Below, one piece after another: positions 1 to 9,414 of a stretch of DNA of 24,207 nucleotides (its first letter is position 1; every line of letters starts with the position of its first letter). This DNA is from Gnetum montanum. Taxonomy: Eukaryota > Streptophyta > Gnetopsida > Gnetales > Gnetaceae. The notes below the pieces were generated by a model that saw only the letters and a list, made by a program, of their open reading frames with translations, ran no database searches and was not told the origin of the DNA. A program made the position numbers and the translations under genes. The stretch covers positions 1 through 24,207 of the forward strand of contig MNCI01014706.1 of the NCBI GenBank assembly GCA_015680685.1, read 5' to 3'.

Positions 1-1050
1 GTGGCACTGTTGGTACAACTACCAATCCCGTTGGGGGTGCTATCAGAATAGCTTCTACTAGTTGTGTTATTTGAGCGGCCCACCACCCAATGGGTGGTGT
101 TGATGGAGAAATTACCATTGGTGGTGTTGTAGGGTTGGTTACCTACCTAGTTACTGGGGTAGCCCATAGCCCCACATTTGGTTGTATTCCATGCACACCT
201 TGACAGTTTTTGGACTGCACGTATTATGGCATTTGAGATAATTAAGATGTGGGAAAAGCAATTGTTCTTGTCCACCATGCAGTTGTAGTAGGGCCTACTA
301 CTGCGGATGAAATAGGTATAGAAGAGGCAATAGAAACAGGACTTTTGTACAGCTATGATGTGGGCATGGTGTGCACATATGGTAGTGTGGATATCACAAA
401 CATTGGGTGTGGGACTTGGATAGACTAGGAAGGGAGGACAATGGGAAATGAGGTTGAAGGGCCTACATGTTGATGTGCTAATATCATTTGATGGCTTCCC
501 ATTACCAAAGAGGGTTTAGGTTGTAGCAATATTGTGACAGTAGCAAAAGAGGCAAAAAATTGTGGTTGGTGTAGAGGGAAGATAGAGGTGGACAGAACCA
601 TTGTGGGGTAGATTGGACCACCACCCACAGAGTTGGATTCCAACTCCTCTTGCCCATCATGAAAAGGTTCATCATATTAGGATGTCATGTCTCATTCTCT
701 TGGCTTACCCAATTAGATGAGTTAGGCCAATAGCCATTGGAACATTTCAGTAAGTGGGATACTAGTATTAGAAGTACGAAGGAACTCCCTTCCATTTTAG
801 TGAATGATTTCAAAGTTGCATTTTTCCTCAAGTTCGTGATGGTCCAATGGGAGGTTCACTTCTATTTTGGCATATAGAAAGTTATACTGCTCTTTTTCAT
901 AAGTCAAATTCTCAGGAAATTATTGTTGCAACCTAAGAGACTATCACTATACTAGCACTAGGCTAGGAAATCACTTGAGACCTGCCATATGTTGAATAGA
1001 GTAGGATACCTCCAAGTTTGAGGTGGGAACTGAAGTGGTTGTAGGATTCA
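1..1050 (-). pseudogene. gag N-terminal part of element II (decayed, runs off window)
   Basis: No long frame survives, but the DNA aligns with gag of element I. The stretch around 800-900 matches 17620-17730, with words such as the aagttat...ctgctc/agcactc block shared in order. The stretch 150-330 matches 16960-17090, including the ccatagcccc...ggttgtat and gtccaccatg blocks. In element I this part encodes the Gag N-terminus and a Pro/Thr/Ser-rich linker. A 72-codon frame at 425-643 is a remnant of that linker region. The right boundary is set only by analogy with the gag ATG of element I. Gag would be the capsid protein, but this copy cannot be translated as it stands. Confidence 0.55.
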
Positions 1051-1206
1051 TCCTTTCTGCATAAAAGAGATGTAAGAGGGAGAGGTATGTGTGATAACCA
1101 GTTGGAAAATAGTAGTTTTTCATTCTTAATAGTAGTGTAACACAATGGATAGCATATCGTAGTAGACAATGTAACAAAATGAACAACATAGCAATGTGGA
1201 CAGTGT

Positions 1207-1365
1207 AGGAACTGCTACACTAACAGGGTCGCAATGCTACGCAGGATGCAGGTAGTATAACATGGTAGACAACATATTATAGTAGATAATTGAGAACTGC
1301 TACACTAATAGGGTTGCTACAATACATAGGACGTAGGTAGCATAACACAGTAGACAAGTAGCATG
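1207..1365. repeat. Tandem duplication, about 83-bp unit, two copies
   Basis: Two diverged direct copies each begin with gaactgctacactaa, at about 1209 and 1292, and continue through agg-rich and gtagac words in the same order. They lie in the leader of element II, and I do not see the same duplication in the leader of element I. Confidence 0.6.
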
Positions 1366-1399
1366 GTATAGTAAACTATTTAAGGCTTTCATCCTGCAT

Positions 1400-1414
1400 G
1401 GTTCCATAGGAACC
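1400..1414. other. Leader hairpin of element II (GGTTCC-ATA-GGAACC)
   Basis: A perfect 6-bp stem with a 3-nt loop in the leader of element II. The same stem occurs twice in the leader of element I (17985-17999 and 18150-18164) with loop CAA. The stem is kept while the loop and flanks changed, so it may be a functional RNA structure such as a packaging or dimer-linkage element. The function is inference. Confidence 0.5.
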
Positions 1415-1551
1415 ATCGTGGCAACCAATCTACACCACCGTGTGTGTAAACAACCATAGGGGTGTCACGTCTACGCTAACAGGATATTGGTGATGGGGTA
1501 TAGACACCATGTAGGATTACTTGTGACACACGGAAGAGACATGGAGGTTCA

Positions 1552-1570
1552 GGCCCTCCTTCTAGCACCA
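1552..1570 (-). other. Primer-binding site of element II
   Basis: On the minus strand this reads TGGTGCTAGAAGGAGGGCC and begins 5 nt inside the LTR edge at 1576. A start of TGG, pairing with the CCA end of a tRNA, is the hallmark of an LTR-retrotransposon primer site. The diverged counterpart in element I is at 18291-18309. I could not assign the tRNA. Confidence 0.7.
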
Positions 1571-1575
1571 AAAAC

Positions 1576-2261
1576 TATAACGTTTGAAAAATTCAATGGT
1601 TGGAATCACTAAGAGGTTACCAGGTGCACATCCTAACTCCGAGTCCACTAGAGGGATGTGATGGAAAAGATAGAAATAGGGTACCCTGAATAGTCTGGTC
1701 AATCATTCAGGGACTTACATGTGTACAATAGCTATATGCAAACAATAATTTTAAAACTTAACATGCTGAGATTAAAATGGAAGAAAGCATGGGATGCTCA
1801 ACAATAAAAATGCATCAAAGTATGTATCCGTGACAATAAGAATGAACAAGTGCATAAAAATTCAACCTATGCATTGTAGCAAAAATAGAATGAGAGTTTA
1901 GATGAAAGAGTACACCACCCCAAAATCAAGAGATCTGATCTTTGTTTGGCTTATGAGTGTGTACAACTGGTATGTAGTACTGGATACTATGCAACATAGC
2001 ATAGCATAGCAGCCAGTGTGACATGAATTCTAGCTTAATTCACAATGCTTTTTCAAGAGACATTGATTGGGATATGAGGACAAAGTAAGATAGGTAGTCT
2101 TTGAGGTTGAAGCATGGCCAACTACAATTATTTTTCTAGAGCAACTTGATGGAGGAGCTTCATGCATTTTGACCTTGCTACGTTGTGCAATGTAGCATCT
2201 AGTTTGGCTTGAATTTGGACTTACTTGCAAGTGCTCTATCATGGGATTTCGGTCATATGCT
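1576..2261 (-). repeat. 5' LTR of element II, part 1 (R/U5 side), interrupted by element I
   Basis: From 1576 the sequence aligns with the LTRs of element I: the cactaagagg block (1605-1614), a gggtaccctgaatagtctgg block near 1680, and further right a run of tagcatagcatagcagcc-type sequence near 1996-2010 that matches 19505-19523. The expected terminal TG reads TA here, a single transition. The LTR stops at the 5-bp target duplication of element I (2262-2266) and continues at 19993. About 0.45 kb seems to be missing relative to the LTR of element I. Confidence 0.7.
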
Positions 2262-2266
2262 AAGGT
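2262..2266. repeat. Target-site duplication of element I, left copy (aaggt)
   Basis: Five bases directly left of the 3' LTR. The right copy at 19993-19997 is aagat, four of five identical. The length fits Ty3/gypsy integrases. Confidence 0.65.
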
Positions 2267-2906
2267 TGTTGCAGTTGAAAATGTCAGTGGCTGGAAAACA
2301 CTAAGAGGTTGTTAGTCATTGATAGTCTTAACCCCATTTCCATGGGAGGGCCGTGTTGGATAGAATGGAAACAAGGAACCTTGAACAGTCTAGTCGATCA
2401 GACAGGGACTTAGTCAATGTTAATATAACCTTTTGCAAAAAAATATTGCAAAAAGATAATTTGAAAATGAGACTAATAGCGCGAAGTAATGCTTAAATGT
2501 AAAAGAGATAGAAAATAGTATAAAATACAATAATAAGCATGAGACAAAGTAAAATGCAGTTAGAAAAATGCACCGCTTCAAAGCTACAACTTCGCTCTGT
2601 GAAGGTGCATACAATCAGTTGCACAACGCTGAGAGGTGCAGAGATCCTGAGAGTAACCAAGACGTGTAGAGCAAGATGGCTATGTGCTTAAATGTAGAAT
2701 CAGGCATTAACAATGCAAAGTGCTACCAGGGTGGTAGAAAAGAGTAGAACAAAATGCCAACTGAGAGTGCTAACTATTTACAATGTCAAATAGAAAGCTT
2801 ACAATGCTCAAGGTTACAGTGCTAACATTTTTGCTTGTCAGGCAAAAAAATTGTTAGCCAACCAAAATGCCAAAAAATCAGACCCTTCGAGAATTGGTCA
2901 TAGGGG

Positions 2907-2914
2907 TATTTATA
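2907..2914 (-). promoter_or_regulatory. TATA box in the 3' LTR of element I
   Basis: TATAAATA on the minus strand within a CCTATAAATACCCC context. The identical motif is at 18943-18950 in the other LTR. It marks the U3/R side, with transcription expected to run leftwards from about 30 bp further left. Confidence 0.7.
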
Positions 2915-3104
2915 GGACCAAGGGTGCATGAAAGATGCAGTTTGCACGCCACGTGCCGTGGGCTTGCATTGACTTGTCTATGCTGCACATGCCTGCATGA
3001 CCATTGGGTGAGTCTACCTGCAGTAATTACCAACCTACCACATTTTCATTGTGTTGTCAGAGCAATGATGCAATTAGGTGGAGTGCATTGATGTAGCATA
3101 ACTA

Positions 3105-3660
3105 CTTTCCACGCTTTGCTATGCTTTGTAGCGTAGCATATTTTGTGTAGCATAGCATCTTGTTACGCTGTGCTATGCTACGTAGCATAGCGTAGCTACT
3201 AGTTCAAAGTAAAAAATTTACGTTGTGTCCTACTACATGTATTGGAAACCTTTGAAGCATGCTAACGTTTTATTACATATTTTCTACACTATGCTATGCT
3301 ACATAGCATAGCAGCTGTCCTTAGTCGCAAAAAATGTCACCAATCTACAAACTTTGCCTTTTTCACTACAAAGCTTGCAAACTTGCTAATCCCACCCTTT
3401 GAGATGCCTTCTATTACTTTCGCAAAATTTCTACGCCATGTTGTGCCATGTAGCTTAGCATAGCATAGCGGCCAACATGGCCTGCTTCTTGCCAATTTTA
3501 CCACTTTCTGATGGAAAGAGACATTGTTGAAGGACTTGAAATTAGGCAAGGGGACTGACCATCTAGTTTTTGCTATGCTATGTGCTACAATGCATGGCAT
3601 AGCATAGCGTAGCACTACAATTCTGAAAACATCTTTTGAATTTTGCTACGCTATATAGCC
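3105..3660. repeat. Cluster of TAGCATAGC palindromes in U3 (3' LTR)
   Basis: At least five groups of inverted TAGCATAGC/GCTATGCTA words, near 3105-3200, 3288-3312, 3447-3472, 3568-3612 and 3641-3660. The group at 3172-3191 is a perfect 20-bp palindrome, GCTATGCTACGTAGCATAGC. All lie upstream of the LTR TATA box, where enhancers sit. Confidence 0.8.
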
Positions 3661-3942
3661 TAGAAAAACTCCTTGACTTCGAAAACTTGCTGAAGCATTT
3701 TGCACATTCTAAGCACTGCCAAAAATTTCACGCACCACTCCTAAGTGCGCTATCAGCTAGATGAACTACTCAAGTGGGTAGGTTGGAGAATTTGTTTAGC
3801 CTATTAACACTTGGGGTAGAAAACTTGCCAAACTAGACACTCTGAACATTAGAGCATCCATCTCCTGAAGAACTATCATAACACTGTGCGAATTGCAAAG
3901 AACTGGTGAAGCAAGCATGCCTTCGAATTTTGGGGTGTTTCA

Positions 3943-3953
3943 TTAATCCCTCT
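3943..3953 (-). other. Polypurine tract region of element I
   Basis: On the minus strand the bases AGAGGGATTAA stand directly before the 3' LTR start TGAAACACC. The purine run is short and interrupted by TT, but its position is exactly where the plus-strand primer should be. Confidence 0.55.
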
Positions 3954-5030
3954 GGGTCAACGTTTGAAGGATGGACTCAAGAGACATTGACAAAGAATAT
4001 GAAACACCATGGAAGACATGATGCTAACTTTGCTACTCGGTGATCTTCAAGATGTTTCTTGGCTGTGCTTGAGAGTGTTGCATTGGTTTTTGCAGGGGAA
4101 AAGGGTGAAGCAGGGAGGAAGGATGTTCAGGTAAAAGGGTAATTATGAGGCTTCATAGATTCCCTCGTCAGAGTCCTCATGAGGGATTTGTTCATGTTTT
4201 CATCTTTACTTTCACTAACCTTTGACCTCTTGTAGGATAAGTGTTTCTTTCTCAAGATGAGTTGTGTTACATCTGTGTGGGTTTTTGACTGACCTACAGA
4301 TGCTTCCCATGTGGTGAGCTATGTTACACACATCATGAAATTTGCTCTCTGAAGTAGCCAAGTTAGTCGAGGCACTCACTTCCTGACACCGTAGCATTTG
4401 CTGCTATGGCAAGACGTACTTTTGACTGCACCCTGTAAGCATGACGAAGAGTGAAATAGCCATGATGCAAAGCGAGGGCAAAGGTCTTGCTTGTTGCAAA
4501 TGTTGTTGAAGCTCTTGGACACCTTTGTTGGTGTATGGTGTCCAAAGTAGAAAGGCTAATAGCAGCATCAGCATGGAGGAGCTAGCATCAAAGGAATGGG
4601 GAGTTGCTGTGAGTGCAGATGCTCTAGAATCCCTGTTAGAGGCATGCATTCTTAGTTCAGATATGAGATTAGCTACCACATAGCCAAACTTCATGTGAGC
4701 CCAGGAGTCGGTAGCGAGATGGAGGGTAACAATATTGTGGCTAGGTCAAAATATTATCGAAACTCCAGCAGCAAGCACTAACCAAGGAACTACCATCAGG
4801 GCAGTGGGTCGTGGTGACGGTAGGTCCGGAGGGCTAGTGCGATGTCATACGACATCTTTGGAGGATCAGCATGATGCGAAGGGTGTCAACTTCACATACA
4901 TTCCAGATCATGTTCCCATTGCATCATGAACTACGTTCTAGAGCTATAATGTCCCACCCCCACATCTGCACTGTGCACACTCGTTTGACGTGTACTTGGT
5001 ACAAATGCATGCTAGGGATGTGACATGAAC
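3954..5030 (-). other. 3' untranslated region of element I
   Basis: About 1.1 kb between the polypurine tract and the repeat array. Frames of 60-96 codons occur on the minus strand (4215-4694), but they overlap each other in different frames, have no recognisable motif and look like chance. I see no gene here. Confidence 0.6.
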
Positions 5031-5283
5031 CCAGTTTAAGGTCTTCGTAGACCATGCACTGATTTAGGATCCCAAGGGACCGTTGTGCTAGTTTAAGGTC
5101 CCAGAAGACCGTACATGTCAATTTAATGTCATAGCGGATGTGCTGTGTGAGTTTATAGTCACAACGGACTAGATGTGCTAGTTTAACTTCATAGCAGACG
5201 ATCGTCTCCAATTTAACATCATAGTGGATGCTACTTGTTGCCACTAGTTTAATGTCATAGTGGATGTTTCTTGTTGCCATCAT
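4924..5283 (-). CDS. Open frame of 119 codons over array 1, periodic peptide
   Basis: Begins MMATR three codons after the pol stop at 5293-5295 and in the same frame. Residues 1 to about 75 hold six copies of a ten-residue unit ending in (Y/W/C)(D/E)xKL, with spacings 12, 10, 10, 10, 10. The rest is without pattern. The frame has no internal stop, unlike everything around it in element I. It could be a tail once fused to integrase, or simply the consequence of a 30-bp (multiple of three) tandem repeat lacking stops. No known family is recognised, and I would not call it a real protein without homologues keeping the frame. Confidence 0.3.
   Translation of the reverse strand: MMATRNIHYDIKLVATSSIHYDVKLETIVCYEVKLAHLVRCDYKLTQHIRYDIKLTCTVFWDLKLAQRSLGILNQCMVYEDLKLGSCHIPSMHLYQVHVKRVCTVQMWGWDIIALERSS
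5031..5280. repeat. Hairpin tandem array 1, downstream of integrase
   Basis: About eight degenerate units of AGTTTAAGGTC-n4/6-GACC type, mostly 30 bp apart. The better units fold, for example GGTC-ttcgta-GACC near 5039. Read on the minus strand the units stay in one frame and give a peptide repeat with core YDIKL or WDLKL every ten residues. Related arrays with other spacings are at 9071-9255 and 14201-14510. Tandem repeats in the 3' UTR are known for Tat/Ogre elements. Confidence 0.75.
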
Positions 5284-5292
5284 GCTTCAAAT

Positions 5293-6438
5293 GTAGTATG
5301 GCTTGAGGTATGAGTGATTCACCAGGTTGGCGAACTCATTGTTGTCCATGTTCGCCAACTTGATGGCTCCATTCCCAAAGGCTTTAGTGACCATGTATTA
5401 GCCTTCCCAGTTCGCTGAGAATTTTCTCACATGCTCATGGACAACTTTGAGGATGAGGTCTCCCTTCTTTACTATCCCTTGATGCAGGTCTACACGGTGC
5501 TTTTCCTATTGCTTTCTCTAGTAGCACTCTATGCGGCTTAGCGTATGCTCACATTCCTCCTCTATTGAGTCGATGTTAATGATCTATGACTCGTTATTCT
5601 GGGCTTCACTCACGACATTAGATAGGATCATCCAGACTGATGGTACCTACAAATCAAGAGGCAACATAGCTTCTGATCCATAAACAAGGCCATGAGGGGT
5701 CTTACTTGTTGAGGTTCTACACATCGTCCTCTAGGCCCATAGAACGTATAGGATTTGCTCATGCCATCGTCTCTTGCTATTACTAAGCATCTACTTTAGC
5801 AAGTTGATGATGGACTTATTTGTAGCCTCCACCTATCCGTTCACCTGTCGATAATACGAGGAGGAGAATGATTGCCTGATGCCTAGATTGCTGTAGAAGG
5901 TTCAAGTTTGTGTACTATTGAATTATGGTCCATTGTCAGTTACAATAGTCATCGAAAGCCCAAAAATTGTCACGATGTTGTCCAAGATGAAGTGGTAGAT
6001 CTACTGAGACATCGTCTTCCTCAGGCAAATAGCTTCCATCCACTTAGTAAAATAATCAGTGGTGGTGATAATGAAGTTATGCCCTGTAGAGGACTTAGGC
6101 GTGATAGGTCTTATGAGGTCTAGTCCCCATTGTTGGAAATTCCACGTGATTTGCATTGGGTGTAGGTCCATAGGTGAGACATGTATGAAATTTTCGTACC
6201 TCTAGCATGTGTCACACGTCCTAAATTTTGACAAGCAATCATGCTCCATATGGGGCTAATAGTACCCTAGGCATCTGATTTTCGCAACCATAGCCCTAGG
6301 TGCTATGTGTCCACTACACAGTCCCTCATGCACTTCGTTAACTACCTTCTGCACCTGCTCCTCACCCATGCATGCCGGTAATATCTTGTCATAGGAACAT
6401 CTACACAGGGCATCATTTCCCATGAGTTTATATTGCTA
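5293..6438 (-). pseudogene. Integrase of element I (decayed)
   Basis: Inserts the cDNA into the genome. It continues without any frameshift from the second RNase H. Visible in order: an HHCC zinc-binding region (two His near 6315-6345; Cys pair CDTC near 6205); the catalytic core with W-F-x-x-W-G-L-D-L (first Asp near 6123), then DYFTKWMEA near 6040-6065; TDNGP with the second Asp near 5935; and NG-stop-VEATNKS with the catalytic Glu near 5830. The C-terminus ends in LVNHSYLKPYYI before the stop. All DDE residues survive, but at least thirteen in-frame stops interrupt it, nearly all TAG. Known family: Ty3/gypsy integrase (rve). Confidence 0.85.
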
Positions 6439-7010
6439 GGCACGCTTATAGATTGCATCTCTCTGGGTACATGTCAGTCCGATTAGGGGTTTGTTGTGTT
6501 GTAGGTAGGCTTTAATGTTAGCGTACCACTCTTGGGTATCCGTAGTAATAATAGAGGCCACGTGTCCCACCTGAGTGATAGTCTCAATACATTTGACAAT
6601 CGAAGTCAAAACATTTGTGAATGAGTGTGATGGAATATTTAATGCAAAGGTGGCTAAGGAATCTGCTATGGTGTTCTTGTTGTGTGGCATGTGTTGCACA
6701 TCTATGGTTGCAAATTGCTTAATCAGGCTTGTTGCTAGATCATAGTAGGTTTGTAGGTGTGTAGCTTTGTAGGCATAGACCTCGGTGATTTGATTCACAA
6801 CTAGTCGTGAATCACTGGAAATTGCCAAGTGTTGTATGCGTAGTGTATGGGCAGTTGAGAGGCCTTTGAGTAGCCCCTCATACTATACCACATTATTGGT
6901 GCACGGGAATGTAAAACGATTTTCAAACTGGTGCATTTCCCCAGAGGGAAATGTAATGACAATAGCTGCACTACCTCATCATGTGGTTGAAGCATTGTTG
7001 AAGTGTAAAG
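6439..7010 (-). pseudogene. Second (archaeal-type) RNase H of element I
   Basis: This extra RNase H domain is the signature of the Tat/Ogre lineage. In one frame it reads LHFNNAS, two TGA stops, GSAAIVI, FPCTNN, a TAG, YEGLLKGL, SSDSRLVVNQI and later HMPHNKNTIADSLATFA. Conserved acidic residues are the Glu of YEGLL, the Asp of SSDSRL and the Asp of ADSLA. The first catalytic Asp, normally in an FDGA or FDNA motif, is Asn here, a G-to-A change. The domain sits between the first RNase H and integrase, as in Tat elements. Confidence 0.8.
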
Positions 7011-7059
7011 TAGCTTCTAGATGCAATGGGATGATGTTGATAGTGCCAACATGCTCATC

Positions 7060-7693
7060 TGGGAATTTGGTATCTATGGTTGCATGGTCATCGACGGGTG
7101 AGGCCATAAGTTGCATTGCTATGGCTTGACCCTTAGTCAACAACTGGCTTACATAGTGTAGGTCAAACTCTGTGGTTATCGCTTTCCATTGGGCTATCCG
7201 ACTACTTTCATACAGGTTGTTAGTAATAGCCCAGAGTATGTTGCTTTTACAAATGATGATAATTGTACTACGAAATAGGTAGTGCCTCCACTTTTTAATG
7301 CAAACACTAAGGTAAGGCAATTCCTCTCCACTTCGTTTTCTTTCACCTCATGCACTATTAATGCATGACTTAGATAATACATTGGTATCTCAGATCCATC
7401 GTCTCATTTTTGACATAGCAGTGCTGCAATAGATGTGTCAGAGGTGGCAAGGTAAATGAAGAAAGGCTTTTCCCTCTGTGGTAGATGCACAGTTGGGAGG
7501 TGCAAAAGCTCTTCCTTCAGGTCATCGAAGGCTTGTTGACACTGAGTTGTCCACTTGAAGTTAACCCCTTTCTTTAGAAGATGTTGCATGGGGTGTAACT
7601 TTTCAGTCAACTTTGCTATAAACCTTCGGATGAACTATACCCTACCTTGCAAACCATGCAACTCTTTAAGGTTTGTAGGAGGTGCTAGGTTCA
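7060..7693 (-). pseudogene. First RNase H of element I (connection and RNase H domains)
   Basis: Degrades the RNA strand of the hybrid during reverse transcription. Seen in order: HPMQHLLKKGVNFKWT and the QQAFDDLKEEL block typical just after RT, PFFIYLATSDTSIAALL, then a frameshift near 7300 followed by IAQWKAITTEFDLHYV and KGQAIAMQLMASP with FPDE, the conserved end of the Ty3/gypsy RNase H in this lineage. There are two frame changes, one at the RT border (about 7690) and one near 7300. Confidence 0.8.
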
Positions 7694-8584
7694 CTATGGC
7701 CTTAACCTTGTCAGGGTCCACCTGTATTCAACCTTCGATACTAAAAATCCTGACATGCATCCAATTTTTACCCCAAAGACACACTTCTTAGGATTAAGGC
7801 ATAGATCATGCATTTGACAACACTTAAGGACTACCCCTAGATCATGTGGGTGATTAGATACTTCCTTGGACTTGACTGCTATATCATCCACATAGTCGTT
7901 TAACGATTCTAGGATGTAGTCGTTGAAGATGTAAGTCATGGCTCGTTGGTAGGTTGCACTAGCTTTCTTGAGCCCAAAATGCATCATGGCATAACAAAAG
8001 CTCCCCCATGGGGTCATGAAGGTTGTTGTTAGTTGATTCTTTGGGTTAATGCGAATTTGGTTGTAGTCGGAAAAACCATCCATGAAGGATAGCATGGCAT
8101 GGATGGCTGTAGTGTTAATGAGTTGATCGATGCTTGGTAGTGGGAAATCATCCTTGATCATTACTTTATTCAAATCTTGTAATTCTATACAAATTCATAT
8201 TCCTCCTATTTTCTTAGAAACCACGATGATGTTAGACACCCATTCTGAATAATGAACTACGCAGATGAAACTAGCTAGGTATAGCTTTGTGATTTTGTCC
8301 CTTATGGCTAGTGCAATTTCTAGTTTAATCTTATGAGCTTTTTGCTTGACTATCTTCATGCATGGGTCTAGGATGATATTGTTCTGTATTTGGCTTGAAT
8401 CTAAACCTAGCATGTCACTATATGACCATGCGAAGAATTTAATGTTGTCTTGCAGAATCTTAGCTACATAATTGTGCATTTGTGCATCTAGGAGGGAGCT
8501 AAGTTTTAACGTTTCTACTTCCCCCTTGGACGTGATCACAAGCATCTCAATGAGAGGGTCCTCAGTTACATCCTCGACCTCCAA
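7694..8584 (-). pseudogene. Reverse transcriptase of element I
   Basis: Makes cDNA from the element RNA. The N-terminal part (8584-8195) has FFAWSYSDMLGLD and VHYSEWVSNIIVVSKK, matching the start of plant Ty3/gypsy RT. After one stop the frame continues as ELQDLNKVMIKDDFPLPSID, LSFMDGFSDYNQI (first catalytic Asp), FCYAMMHFGLKKASATYQRAM and the active-site YVDD at residues 94-97 of the second piece. Catalytic residues are intact and only one stop lies in this region. It is the best preserved part of pol. Upstream of 8584 the frame is lost within about 170 bp. Confidence 0.88.
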
Positions 8585-8759
8585 ATCTAGAGTTCAGACC
8601 AGATGCTCGGATCAGTCTGGGAGGTTTCTAAAGATGCTATGGTGCTAGCTTTGGTTGACCCCCAGTCAATTAGGTTAGGGTTCAATTATCTTGCGAGCTT
8701 GCCATGTGGACCTGCTAAAGTTAAATACATGAAGATATCACGATGGATTTCCATTTTCT

Positions 8760-9070
8760 TCTTAACGTATCAAAATGAGATGAAAGCTTGGTTAAGGGGC
8801 ACCTATTGGCAGTAATCATGTACAACAAAAATTTGCAAAACAATGATGAGATGTAACTAGCGAAGTATGATTTAAAGATTAAAATTTTTCCAATTTAAAG
8901 TCATGGAAAACCGCTATGCCATGGAGATGCAGAGCTACTAAAATAGGAAATGTAAAATTGTCGATGTGAAAACATGAAACTCCTAAGAAATGCAAAACTG
9001 ACGATGTGGGAACATGAAACTGCTATTTTAGCGTCATTGCAGACTGCGAACATATAATAGATCGAAACGG
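8760..9070. other. Spacer between RT and array 2
   Basis: AT-rich sequence with two diverged copies of a word like gaaac(t)cctaagaaatgcaaaa, near 8960-9020. No gene is seen. It is the left edge of the 5.9-kb cassette. Confidence 0.5.
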
Positions 9071-9255
9071 CTAGTTTAAGGTCTTTTCAGACCATTAAAG
9101 TTGCTGCTATGCAAGGATTTCTAGTTTAAGGTCTTTCTAGACTAGTAACGAGAGTGGAATGCTACGCTAAAAATGCTAGTTTAAGGTCCTTTCGGACCAT
9201 GAAAGTTACAACTATGTTGGGGTTGCTAGTTTAAGGTATTTTTGGAACAATAAAG
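9071..9255. repeat. Hairpin tandem array 2
   Basis: Four units about 50-54 bp apart, each starting CTAGTTTAAGGT. Pairing arms: GGTC..GACC (9080s), GGTCT..AGAC (9130s), GGTCC-tttc-GGACC (9185-9198, perfect), and a degraded GGTA..GGAAC. Arms differ between units, yet three of four still pair. Confidence 0.75.
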
Positions 9256-9405
9256 AAAACTATATATTTTCTTTCATTTTTTGGGAAAGCAAGCAGTTAG
9301 CTTGAAGTGTGTCAAGGTTTTAATGCCAACAGTGCTATGATGTTGTGGTGAGCATGCTACGCTATATGATGCACTTCGCATTAAACCCTTTTTCACTATT
9401 ATGGA

Positions 9406-9414
9406 CATAAATAG
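9406..9414 (+). promoter_or_regulatory. Candidate TATA box for the antisense gene
   Basis: CATAAATAG on the plus strand, 117-125 bp before the first plausible ATG (9531) of the opposite-strand gene. Spacing is reasonable for a plant promoter, but this rests on one motif only. Confidence 0.35.

Larger units (their letters stand above)
1..2261 (-). mobile_element. Element II, Tat/Ogre-like LTR retrotransposon (left part: gag start, leader, PBS, 5' LTR portion)
   Basis: This is the 5' end of an older minus-strand element related to element I. Reading right to left it shows part of an LTR (1576-2261), a clean primer-binding site (1552-1570), a leader (about 1050-1551) and a decayed gag (1 to about 1050) that runs out of the window. 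Each piece aligns by eye, in the same order, with element I at 16.9-18.4 kb and with its LTR. The LTR is broken at 2266 by element I and resumes at 19993-20539. Its pol genes should lie to the left of the window. Divergence from element I is clearly greater than between the two LTRs of element I, so it is another member of the family and not a segmental copy. Confidence 0.75.
2267..3942 (-). repeat. 3' LTR of element I
   Basis: Starts TGTTGCA and ends TGTTTCA on the plus strand, matching the 5' LTR at 18316-19992 along its whole length and in the same orientation. Plus-strand order is U5/R (about 2267-2880), TATA box (2907-2914, minus), then U3 (to 3942) with the palindrome cluster. A plus-strand ORF of 74 codons at 2867-3091 recurs in the other LTR (18903-19109) only because the LTRs are copies. 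Confidence 0.88.

Noticed and set aside
2867-3091. Plus-strand ORF of 74 codons, repeated at 18903-19109
   Set aside because: It lies across the TATA/R region of both LTRs, so it is copied with the LTR. Composition is Cys/His-rich by chance and there is no motif. Conservation is explained by the LTR pair.
3105-3660. CRISPR-like array
   Set aside because: Repeats are short palindromes at irregular spacing without unique equal spacers, in a plant LTR.
4215-4694. Minus-strand frames with hydrophobic stretches, possible membrane protein
   Set aside because: Three overlapping short frames with no conserved motif in the 3' UTR. An envelope-like gene was considered, but nothing supports it.
5293-7320. 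TAG recoded as an amino acid
   Set aside because: TAA and TGA stops also occur, the sequence is a plant nuclear retroelement, and CHG deamination explains the excess.
9071-9255. MITE or other DNA transposon
   Set aside because: No terminal inverted repeats with a target duplication enclose the units. They are tandem hairpins.
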